Source: Eggerthellaceae bacterium UBA5906
GTDB taxonomy: Bacteria > Actinomycetota > Coriobacteriia > Coriobacteriales > Eggerthellaceae
Direction: 5' to 3'
NCBI GenBank assembly: GCA_002431805.1
Contig: DJEE01000149.1
Location: 812-9,627 of the forward strand
Length of the DNA stretch: 8,816 bases
In this document: piece by piece, positions 1 to 6,519 of the stretch
How the letters are laid out: every line of letters begins with the position of its first letter
How positions within the stretch are numbered: the first letter of the stretch is position 1
Program-made: the position numbers and the translations under genes
Notes under the pieces: model-generated
The model's input: the letters and a program-made list of their open reading frames with translations, nothing else
The model's database searches: none
Told to the model about the DNA's origin: nothing

Positions 1-2474
1 TCGCGGCACCACGGCAGCTGACGGTGCTCGCTGTGGAAGTAGGTGCCCTGGCGGCGGCCGGTGGTCATCAAGAACGCGTTGTCATCTTTGTAACGGTCGG
101 GGTCGGCCACCGGGCTGTGCGGAGCCTCTTCGAACTTCGGGAACTGCTCGCCGTTTCCAACCCAGGTCTCCAAGACCGTAGACCAGATCTCCTGCTTTTG
201 TGTGGTGGTGCGCCACCCGGGGTTGGTGGCGTCGTAGTCCACGTTGCCCGTTTCGTAACGGCGATACGTGCCCCAGTGGCTGGGGTTCTCAACCTTCAAG
301 TCGAACCAGCCGTTTTTCTGGAACTCTTCCTTGTACTCGTTCCAATCCTTGATGCGGAAGCCCATGCTCAGCACAAAGGAGTTGGCCGCGTACAGCGCGT
401 TGTCCACCGGCCACATCTCGTCGGGCGTGGCGCCGGGATAGTACGGCACGCCGGCTTCCTTGGCGATGCGCATGAGAATCTCCTGGTCAGGCTTGCACTC
501 GCCCGGCGCATCGATGCACTTGACCGTGGCACCCAAGCCGCCTGCGCAGCCCTGCGACTTACGCAGGCAGTCCATCTCAAGCCAGTGCACGGCCGGCAGC
601 GCAATGTCGGCGATGCCGTCGACCATGGGCGTGTGCCACAGGTCGATGGAGCACCAGAAATCAAGCTTTTGCAGCTGCTCGTAGGCGAACAGACTGTTGG
701 ACTGGTTCATGAAGTCGCCGGCCATGCCCATGCCGCACGACACCTTGTAGGGGCTGCCCGACTCGATGGCATCGTAGACGCTGGTAGCGTCGGAGTTGCC
801 CTCGTTGCAGTCGGAGCGCATCATCGGGAACCGCTCGGAGCCCAGGCGGATGGTCTGGTCGTCTTTGTACTTGAACTCCTTCATCATCATGGCGCCGAAG
901 GGAATGGACGTGCAGATGTCCATCATGCCCGGCCACGCCAGGCCGCCGCCGCGCTGACCGCCCGGAACGTCCATATTGCCCGTGATGCCCACGACCAAAT
1001 CGCACGCACGCTGGTTCTGCAGCGCGTTGCAGGCGTGCTCGGCAGCCAGCATGTACTGGATGCCGCCGTTGCCGTAGCCGGTGGAGGGGTCCACGCGCGT
1101 GGCGTAGGTGATGGCGGCCTTCTTCAAGGTCTCCGCGTCCACGCCGGTGATCTTCGACGCCTTCTCGGGCGTGTAGTCTTGCAGAAAGTCGATGTAGTGC
1201 TCCCATACGGTGCGCACGTGCACCTTCGTGCCGTCCTTGAGCTCCACTTCACGGCCGCCCTCGCCGGTGAACAGCGCCGGATACACCCCATCGGGGAACG
1301 GCGTGGGATCGATGACGAAGCCCTGCGACTGGCCGGTGCGGTCAAGGCCGGGCTGTTTGGGCGTGAAGCCCTTCGTGGCCGGCTTCCAGTCCTCGCCTTC
1401 CCAACCGGGCTTGTCGAGGTTGGCGTCGTACCAGGACAGCTGATCGTTCATCTCGTTGAGCACCATGAAGCGCGTGTCCGAGCCTCCTTCCTTCAGGTCG
1501 GACTCCTTCAGCAGACGCGTCTTGATGGCGTGCGAGTTCAGCGAAGATGAGCTGGACGTGGGCTGGAAGGATTCCTCTTCCACCACCAGCATGGGAGCGT
1601 TCATCCAGCGGCGCACGTACAAGTCGTCGATAAGGTCGTTGTCGATGATGACCTGGGCCCAGCAGTTGGCCACGGCGCCGTCGGTGCCGGGGCGCAGGTT
1701 CACCCAGATGTCGGCCTCCTTGCCCAGGTTGGTCTGGCGCGGGTCCACGATGATGTGCGTGTCGGCGCGCGTTGCCACGTCCACCGTGGTGCGGCAAGAG
1801 TCGTCGTAGTTGGAAAGCTCCGACGCGCCGCCCCACTGCACGTACACGCGCGGGCGTCCGACGGTTTCCATCCAGTACCACGACCACGCGTCGTTGATCT
1901 TCGACGCCCAATAACGCGGGCCTTTGCAGATCTGGTCGGCGCGGATGGCGTTGGGACTGTCGAAGATGGCCGGGAACGCCGAGTAGCCGCCCATGGCCCA
2001 CACGCGCGAAGTGCCGGACATGCCGAAGAACGTCGGGTTGCCGTACTTCTCCTGGCAGTTCTTGATGTTCGCCACCACTTCCTTGATGGCCTCGTCCCAG
2101 CTGATGCGTTCCCACTCGGGGTTTTGCCCCTTCGGCGTGGTGCGGCGCATCGGATAGGTCAAGCGGTCGGGATGATAGGCCGCCTGCAGGCTAGCCTGGC
2201 CCTTGGCGCAGTGGTTGCCTGCCGATTGGAACGCGCTTTCGTCACCCTCGGTTTTGATGACGCGGCCGTCTTGCACGGTCACCCACACGCCGCACTCCAT
2301 TTTGCCGCAGCCGCGGCAGCACGAGCGAATGCGCTTCACTTCGCCGGTTGCGGGCGTTTGCGTCTGAGCAAGCGCAGCGCCAGGTTCAAGCGTTGTCGCC
2401 AGCGTAACGGCGGCGGCGCTTGCAAGCGACGCCTGCACGAACGTGCGGCGCGTGAGCGTAAGATGCTTCGCCAT
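1..2474 (-). CDS. Tat-exported molybdopterin oxidoreductase, catechol-dehydroxylase/acetylene-hydratase-like (C-terminus outside window)
   Basis: Large catalytic subunit of the DMSO-reductase superfamily (bis-MGD molybdenum or tungsten plus one [4Fe-4S]), probably acting outside the membrane in anaerobic reduction or dehydroxylation of a small organic substrate. 824 codons are visible without a stop; the C-terminus lies beyond position 1. The start at 2474 is set by GGAGGAGG (2478-2485). Residues 1-40 form a Tat signal: TRRTFVQ at 8-14, a hydrophobic stretch, then ALAQ at 34-37. Cluster cysteines are C53, C56, C61 and C89, followed by K91 (C-x-K, as in family electron-transfer lysines). WERISWDEA (121-129) is the standard family motif, as is DPRQTNLGKEADIW in the cofactor domain. 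C183 (ICKGPRYW) aligns by eye with the tungsten-ligand cysteine of acetylene hydratase. The last visible residues, TTGRRQGTYFHSEHRQLPW, begin the C-terminal cofactor-binding domain. The divergent neighbour is a membrane LuxR regulator, an arrangement known for Eggerthella catechol dehydroxylases. Family is secure; substrate unknown. An Fe-S electron-transfer subunit may lie to the left. Confidence 0.93.
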   Translation of the reverse strand, partial: MAKHLTLTRRTFVQASLASAAAVTLATTLEPGAALAQTQTPATGEVKRIRSCCRGCGKMECGVWVTVQDGRVIKTEGDESAFQSAGNHCAKGQASLQAAYHPDRLTYPMRRTTPKGQNPEWERISWDEAIKEVVANIKNCQEKYGNPTFFGMSGTSRVWAMGGYSAFPAIFDSPNAIRADQICKGPRYWASKINDAWSWYWMETVGRPRVYVQWGGASELSNYDDSCRTTVDVATRADTHIIVDPRQTNLGKEADIWVNLRPGTDGAVANCWAQVIIDNDLIDDLYVRRWMNAPMLVVEEESFQPTSSSSSLNSHAIKTRLLKESDLKEGGSDTRFMVLNEMNDQLSWYDANLDKPGWEGEDWKPATKGFTPKQPGLDRTGQSQGFVIDPTPFPDGVYPALFTGEGGREVELKDGTKVHVRTVWEHYIDFLQDYTPEKASKITGVDAETLKKAAITYATRVDPSTGYGNGGIQYMLAAEHACNALQNQRACDLVVGITGNMDVPGGQRGGGLAWPGMMDICTSIPFGAMMMKEFKYKDDQTIRLGSERFPMMRSDCNEGNSDATSVYDAIESGSPYKVSCGMGMAGDFMNQSNSLFAYEQLQKLDFWCSIDLWHTPMVDGIADIALPAVHWLEMDCLRKSQGCAGGLGATVKCIDAPGECKPDQEILMRIAKEAGVPYYPGATPDEMWPVDNALYAANSFVLSMGFRIKDWNEYKEEFQKNGWFDLKVENPSHWGTYRRYETGNVDYDATNPGWRTTTQKQEIWSTVLETWVGNGEQFPKFEEAPHSPVADPDRYKDDNAFLMTTGRRQGTYFHSEHRQLPWCR

Positions 2475-2745
2475 GTTCCTCCTCCTTTTGTTCGTCTGTA
2501 GCCTTAAAACGCCCTTGAACTCCCCCGGGCGTCTGGCTCAAACATAAGCGGCGCGCGGCACCCCAACTACCGCCTTGCAGCACGTTTTTCCGCCAAAAGC
2601 GAATTACATGCTCCTAGCACAATGCCTTTGACCTGGTGTTTTACGAAGAAGCATGACGGCATGCAAAATCCGATGCCCGCGAAGCCGCCAGCTGGGACGT
2701 GCTGCGATATACTCGAATGCAGGGATTCAGGGGGAGGATTCTTTT
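2475..2745. promoter_or_regulatory. Divergent promoter region between the molybdoenzyme and the LuxR regulator
   Basis: Spacer of 271 bases between two divergent starts, with ribosome-binding sites at both ends. It is more AT-rich in the middle (about 2580-2670). A dyad GCATG-N4-CATGC sits at 2651-2664, and a hairpin (ACGCCC 2509-2514 with GGGCGT 2527-2532) lies in the enzyme's 5' leader. No convincing -35/-10 pair was found for the enzyme gene, as would be expected if it needs an activator. That interpretation is inference. Confidence 0.6.
2708..2713 (+). promoter_or_regulatory. Candidate -10 element (TATACT) of the LuxR gene
   Basis: TATACT differs from the consensus TATAAT at one position. 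Transcription would begin near 2720, leaving a leader of about 26 bases that contains the ribosome-binding site. There is no recognisable -35 hexamer at the usual 16-18 base distance, so the promoter would be weak or activator-dependent. Confidence 0.35.
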
Positions 2746-4293
2746 ATGGTTTCATTCGTTGCAAGCGCATCGCGGGGAATGCGCGCACCAGCCATGTTGC
2801 TAGCCGTATCGCTGTTTTGCAGTGCGTCTTGGACGTTCGTCCTTTACTCAGGCGCCATCGATTCCACATCCGCACCCGGGCCTACCGCCGTAAATTCCGC
2901 AACGTCGGCCGTGGCGCTTGCCGTGTGCGTTTGTGCGGCGCGCGCTGCAAGCAGGCGCGAGAGGTGTATGTCGGGGCGTTTGTTCTGCATGGGTGCCGTA
3001 GCATGCGGCGCCGTGGTTTCGTGCGCAACAGGCGCCGTGCTTGAAGCGGGATCCTCCGCGACAAGTTCCGCAATCGCTTTACGCATCGGCGCAAATGTGC
3101 TCATGACGCTGCTGGGGGTGCTGCAATTCTGCGCGTTCCAAAAGTTGCAACGCGCATCGACAATACGCGCAAGCGCATACGCGTTTGCCGCGGCAGGCAT
3201 TGCTGCCGTGTTTTTGCGCCCAGGCCCTATGGTAGCAACCGCGCTTATCTTGTTATTACCGCTTGCAAGCAGCGTGACGCTAGGATTGGCGCACACAATG
3301 CTGACAAGGCGCTCAAGCGCAATGTCAACAGGTGACCCAACCAGCGAAAACGATGGCTCGAGCACGCGGCAAGTCGCCGTCAATCGCATTCCCGAACAGG
3401 TGCGGCCGCGCAGCTTCGCCACGCATCGACGGGCTTTCTGCGGCTTGTGCGCAACCATGTTCATCCTAGGGTTCGCCCACGATAACGCGCGCATCGGCTA
3501 CCTTTCCGCCATCCCCTTCAGCACCGACGCAACGCCGGTGGCGGGGCTTGTTGTATACGCATTGGTGGTAGCGCTCATCGTGGCGTCGATGGCTTGGCTG
3601 CAACTGCGAAACGGCACGCGCGGCTTGGCGACGTGCTATCACATGGTCGTTTTGGCGCTGGTCGCCTCGCAGCTGCTACCGCTTCTGCCGTTCGACCCCA
3701 ACACGCACTGCACCGTGATATTGCCCATTCACATGGGCGTATACCGCGGCGCCCTGTTCTTCCTGTGGATCGTGACGCTGCAGGCGGAGAACACAAGCCG
3801 CGCTACGCTGTACTGCGCCTCGCAGGCAGCAATTATGATCGGCTCGTTTGCCGGTATTGCCGCATGGGACGCAGCGCATGCCGCTATGGCCAGCGACACG
3901 TTCTTCTACCCGCTTATGTTGCTGAGCACGCTGGGGCTTTTGGCTGCTTACGTGGTGTTTTTCACCGACGACGACCTGAGGCAACTCACAACTCCCCCAA
4001 GCGCAGGTGACGCTGCAGGCGAAAGCGATGGCCGTGCCGATGCAGACGAGGCCAACCACGGAAGGTTCACCGCTCGCTGCGACGCCGCAGCCAAGCAGTT
4101 CGGCCTGACGCCGCGCGAAACCGAGATCATGGTCATGTTCGCCAAAGGGCGCAATCTTGACTACATCCACAACGAGCTGGTTATCTCGAAAAGCACGGTA
4201 TCCATGCATCGCCAGCACATTTACCGCAAGCTTGGCGTACACTCCCAGCAGGAGATGATCGACCTTATCGAGCACCAAGAACTCGCCGAGTAA
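2746..4293 (+). CDS. Membrane-embedded LuxR-type transcriptional regulator (about 12 TM + C-terminal HTH)
   Basis: Predicted one-component regulator of 515 aa that senses a signal through a membrane domain and binds DNA with a C-terminal LuxR/GerE helix-turn-helix. The start at 2746 is chosen because GGGGGAGG (2730-2737) lies 8 bases upstream; an in-frame ATG at 2653 has no such site and would add 31 polar residues ahead of TM1. Hydrophobic segments fall near 14-35, 51-68, 78-99, 108-132, 142-158, 163-186, 229-246, 264-285, 294-313, 323-345, 355-375 and 385-406, with a hydrophilic loop at 187-228 splitting two sets of six. An acidic linker (about 407-448) leads to the HTH at 452-510 (LTPRETEIM, then SKSTVSMHRQHIYRKLGV). 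Membrane LuxR regulators of this build control adjacent catabolic genes in Eggerthella lenta, so the divergent molybdoenzyme is the likely target. Codon use is less GC-biased than in the enzyme gene. The ligand is unknown. Confidence 0.9.
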   Translation: MVSFVASASRGMRAPAMLLAVSLFCSASWTFVLYSGAIDSTSAPGPTAVNSATSAVALAVCVCAARAASRRERCMSGRLFCMGAVACGAVVSCATGAVLEAGSSATSSAIALRIGANVLMTLLGVLQFCAFQKLQRASTIRASAYAFAAAGIAAVFLRPGPMVATALILLLPLASSVTLGLAHTMLTRRSSAMSTGDPTSENDGSSTRQVAVNRIPEQVRPRSFATHRRAFCGLCATMFILGFAHDNARIGYLSAIPFSTDATPVAGLVVYALVVALIVASMAWLQLRNGTRGLATCYHMVVLALVASQLLPLLPFDPNTHCTVILPIHMGVYRGALFFLWIVTLQAENTSRATLYCASQAAIMIGSFAGIAAWDAAHAAMASDTFFYPLMLLSTLGLLAAYVVFFTDDDLRQLTTPPSAGDAAGESDGRADADEANHGRFTARCDAAAKQFGLTPRETEIMVMFAKGRNLDYIHNELVISKSTVSMHRQHIYRKLGVHSQQEMIDLIEHQELAE

Positions 4294-4352
4294 CGCATCG
4301 GCCCGCCCGGTCCCCATCACGGGACGTCGTTTGCCGCGCGATTGCGCGCGCC

Positions 4353-5888
4353 TTACGTTAGGGGCAGATTAAGCTCGGCGAGGTTGATGTTGATGACGTA
4401 CATGCACACCACCAGCGCGAAGAACACAACTACCACCACGGTGATGATGTTCATGATGTCCTTGGGAATGCGCGCGAACGCCTTTTCCAGGTTAGGGTAT
4501 ACAAGCCAGGTGACCAGCGTTGCCATGACGCCGAAGAACGCGCTGTTCAGCAGGCATATTTGCCCCATGAAGTTGAAGTCCATGTTCGTGTAGTCCCACA
4601 GCGGAAGCTTGCCGGTAACCGGGTCGGGCGGGTAGTTCAACGCCAGGCCCATGGCAAGCTCGATGGCCGAGCAGAACAGCGTGTTCACCACAAAGCTGGC
4701 CACAAGCGGCGCCGCTTTGCCCGGCAGCTTGCGCTGGAACAGGTTTTTCAGCGGGAACAGCAAAAGCCCAATGAACACCACGGCAAGGCCGTACACGAAA
4801 AACGGATTGAGCATGTCGTGCCAAATGCCGGAGTTGGGGTCGTACTCGCCCGGCACGATGCCCCAGCGAATGAGCCAGCACACGCACCATTCCATCCAAT
4901 GCCCCACCACACTGAAGATGCAAAAGTACAGCAGCAGGTTGCGCCAGAACAGCGGACTTTTCAGGTTCCACAGCTTTTCGTCCTCGGCCAACAGCTCCTG
5001 GCGACTTTTTGTTTCGAACGGCTGGTTCAGCACCGCCTTGGCGCGCTTTGAGGTGGCGAAATACACCAGCATGCACGCGGGGAAAATGGCCGAAGCTACG
5101 TACGTGCCAACGGCAAACGTTCCGGTTGCCAGCTGAACGGCCAGGTCAAGCACCATGAAAGCTGCTACCACGCCCAAGATGATCTCACGCGCGTGCTGCT
5201 TTTTGTTCCACAGCAGCCACAGCACAACCGCCATGGCAATCAGCTGGATGAAGCTGACCCAATACGCAGCGTCGTAGTAGCTGCTTTTCGTGACGAACAG
5301 CAAAATGGCCATGTTGGCAAGGATGGCGAAAACGCAGTACACCTGGATGGCGCGCATAACGCCCATGTGCCCGTTTGCGCCTAAATCGCGCTCGGAGCTA
5401 GTACCGTGGATGCTGGTGAAATCCTTGTGCACTTGCCACGCCGCGGCAGTGATAAGCGCGCCGGTAACGAAACGCAGCGAGAGAAACGACACAATGGCGC
5501 CGATAACCGCCAGCACATGCGTGCGGTACCCGTGCTCCTGATTTTTGGCGTGACGAACCATAGCCACGCTTGCCACCAGGGAAAACAGGCACATGACCGC
5601 ACCGAAGAACAAAAACATGGCTGTAAGGCCTACGCTACCGGCAATGGCGGTGGCAAAGCTGACGCTGTCGCCAAAACCCAACTCGGCGACAGCTGCGGCA
5701 AACGAACTGGCATCTTCGGGCGAAATATCAAGCACGGAAGGGTCAGCAACGATGGTTTGCATAACCGAGAAGGTTCCAAAGGCGGAAAGCAGCAGCACGG
5801 CTGTGGCAGCGACCGAAAGGACGGCTGCCACCACGGAAAGTGCCCTCGCGGTTTTCAGACGCGGGCGAATGGACGTTTGCTCCGACAT
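4353..5888 (-). CDS. Polytopic membrane protein with C-terminal CmpB-like (putative ABC transporter type IV) domain
   Basis: Integral membrane protein of 511 aa with about 12 hydrophobic segments (near 15-37, 82-110, 124-150, 178-200, 207-227, 235-254, 259-278, 316-340, 362-382, 393-416, 442-464, 479-502). The start at 5888 is preceded by GGAGG with a 7-base spacer; the frame stays open to an ATG at 6026, but that one lacks a ribosome-binding site. Residues about 316-475 resemble the CmpB-like family: FSVVGHWMEWCVCW, then NPFFVYG (361-367), then the signature WDYTNMDFNFMGQICL (431-446). The N-terminal half (1-280) is a separate set of seven segments that I do not recognise, with a short extramembrane stretch at 45-75. 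A cytoplasmic linker (280-312) joins the halves. Despite the family name, no ATPase gene is next to it, so transport is unproven. It is convergent with the LuxR gene (59-base gap) and appears monocistronic. Function unknown. Confidence 0.85.
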   Translation of the reverse strand: MSEQTSIRPRLKTARALSVVAAVLSVAATAVLLLSAFGTFSVMQTIVADPSVLDISPEDASSFAAAVAELGFGDSVSFATAIAGSVGLTAMFLFFGAVMCLFSLVASVAMVRHAKNQEHGYRTHVLAVIGAIVSFLSLRFVTGALITAAAWQVHKDFTSIHGTSSERDLGANGHMGVMRAIQVYCVFAILANMAILLFVTKSSYYDAAYWVSFIQLIAMAVVLWLLWNKKQHAREIILGVVAAFMVLDLAVQLATGTFAVGTYVASAIFPACMLVYFATSKRAKAVLNQPFETKSRQELLAEDEKLWNLKSPLFWRNLLLYFCIFSVVGHWMEWCVCWLIRWGIVPGEYDPNSGIWHDMLNPFFVYGLAVVFIGLLLFPLKNLFQRKLPGKAAPLVASFVVNTLFCSAIELAMGLALNYPPDPVTGKLPLWDYTNMDFNFMGQICLLNSAFFGVMATLVTWLVYPNLEKAFARIPKDIMNIITVVVVVFFALVVCMYVININLAELNLPLT

Positions 5889-5960
5889 AGGATTTCCTCC
5901 GGTGAGTCCGTAGATGAATGCATAATTCTGAGGTGATATACAAGCATAGCAAACCAAGCG

Positions 5961-5988
5961 TTGCAAAATCGTCGCAATTCTTTTGCAA
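5961..5988. repeat. 8-base inverted repeat upstream of the CmpB-like gene
   Basis: TTGCAAAA (5961-5968) and TTTTGCAA (5981-5988) are exact reverse complements separated by 12 bases. The pair lies 73-100 bases ahead of the start codon, a position suited to a dimeric regulator. An operator role is inference. Confidence 0.45.
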
Positions 5989-6029
5989 AGCAAGTTAGCG
6001 CGGCAAGCTCCCGCTAAAAGCACCACGAT

Positions 6030-6101
6030 GTGCGAAAGGTCGCACGACCCGCAAGGCCATCAACCGTGCGAAGTGCGCAAGGTCGCGCAATCTGCAAGGT
6101 C
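6030..6101. repeat. Imperfect tandem repeat, two units, 43-base period
   Basis: Bases 6030-6058 and 6073-6101 agree at 23 of 29 positions by eye; both begin GTGCG, then A or C, then AAGGTCGC. Unit one contains a near palindrome, GGTCG-CA-CGACC (6038-6049). Origin and role are unknown. Confidence 0.5.
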
Positions 6102-6162
6102 GACGGTCACACATCAGCAGCGGTTTTCGGAGGTCCTCGCCCACCGCTTTGCCCTTTCCCCT

Positions 6163-6247
6163 GCTCAACCTACGCACTTCGCGTTGGTTTCATGCGGGCT
6201 CCGCGTGCGTCTCGCTCCCAAACTACCGCCAAGTGCGTAGGTTGAGC
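6163..6247. repeat. Long imperfect hairpin with 17-base perfect arms
   Basis: Bases 6163-6179 (GCTCAACCTACGCACTT) are the exact reverse complement of 6231-6247. Pairing continues inward with mismatches (GCG 6181-6183 with CGC 6227-6229; TGGTTT 6185-6190 with AAACTA 6220-6225, including one G-T wobble), giving a stem of roughly 28 positions. The apical loop can fold again (GCGG 6194-6197 with CCGC 6201-6204). It has no T-tract, so it is not a standard terminator. It resembles a dispersed palindromic intergenic element. Confidence 0.75.
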
Positions 6248-6322
6248 GCAGCAATCGAGACCGCGACCACATTACGCCAGGTCGCACCAAGCCGAACGAC
6301 ACCTGCCTCCCGCGCTCGCCTT

Positions 6323-6349
6323 TCAACCTACGCACATCGCAATGCTTTC
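6323..6349 (+). repeat. Third, diverged copy of the hairpin arm
   Basis: TCAACCTACGCAC (6323-6335) is identical to 6165-6177 and to the complement of 6233-6245. Similarity to the first copy extends rightward for about 27 bases with four mismatches. The copies are therefore arranged forward, reverse, forward. Confidence 0.65.
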
Positions 6350-6364
6350 GCAGATTCAGGCGCA

Positions 6365-6398
6365 AAAAATGCCCAGAGCAACAGCTCTGGGCATTTTT
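6365..6398. terminator. Bidirectional intrinsic terminator
   Basis: Perfect 15-base-pair stem: AAAAATGCCCAGAGC (6365-6379) and GCTCTGGGCATTTTT (6384-6398) around the loop AACA. It has a T-run on each strand, so it can stop transcription both ways. On the minus strand it lies about 120 bases past the transporter's stop codon and probably ends that transcript, protecting the CmpB-like gene from read-through. Confidence 0.92.
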
Positions 6399-6519
6399 GA
6401 AATGCACTATGTCACAAACCGCATCCAGTATTTCTTAGTGCAAGCAGCGCATTCGCGAACTCGCTGCGCAAGCCAAAAGTTAGCGAGTCAAAACGTTACG
6501 AAAGCATTGACTCCCTGCG

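Larger units (their letters stand above)
5889..6519. other. Repeat-rich non-coding stretch
   Basis: No credible gene on either strand; the open frames here are short, overlap each other in several frames, run through the repeats and lack ribosome-binding sites. It holds, from left to right: the leader and upstream region of the CmpB-like gene, an 8-base inverted repeat (5961-5988), an imperfect tandem repeat (6030-6101), three copies of a 13-base repeat (6165-6335), a bidirectional terminator (6365-6398) and, next to the transporter's stop codon, GAGTCAA (6485-6491) facing TTGACTC (6507-6513). Confidence 0.75.

Noticed and set aside
24..2501. Long plus-strand open frames (508 aa and 248 aa) opposite the molybdoenzyme
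   Set aside because: They are antisense shadows of a GC-rich gene; their translations are low-complexity (V, A, L, H, R) with no domain, while the minus strand encodes clear family motifs throughout.
2653..2745. Upstream ATG for the LuxR gene (31 residues longer)
   Set aside because: No ribosome-binding site, and it lies upstream of the candidate -10; the start at 2746 has a strong one.
4310..4350. Hairpins between the convergent LuxR and CmpB-like genes (GTCCC/GGGAC and CGCGCG/CGCGCG)
   Set aside because: Stems of five and six pairs without a T-run; not enough to call an intrinsic terminator.
5889..6026. Upstream start for the CmpB-like protein
   Set aside because: The extension is not preceded by a ribosome-binding site and adds atypical sequence before TM1.
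5983..6407. Several overlapping 60-85 aa open frames on both strands
   Set aside because: They run through repeats and the terminator, overlap each other and have no start signals; not genes.
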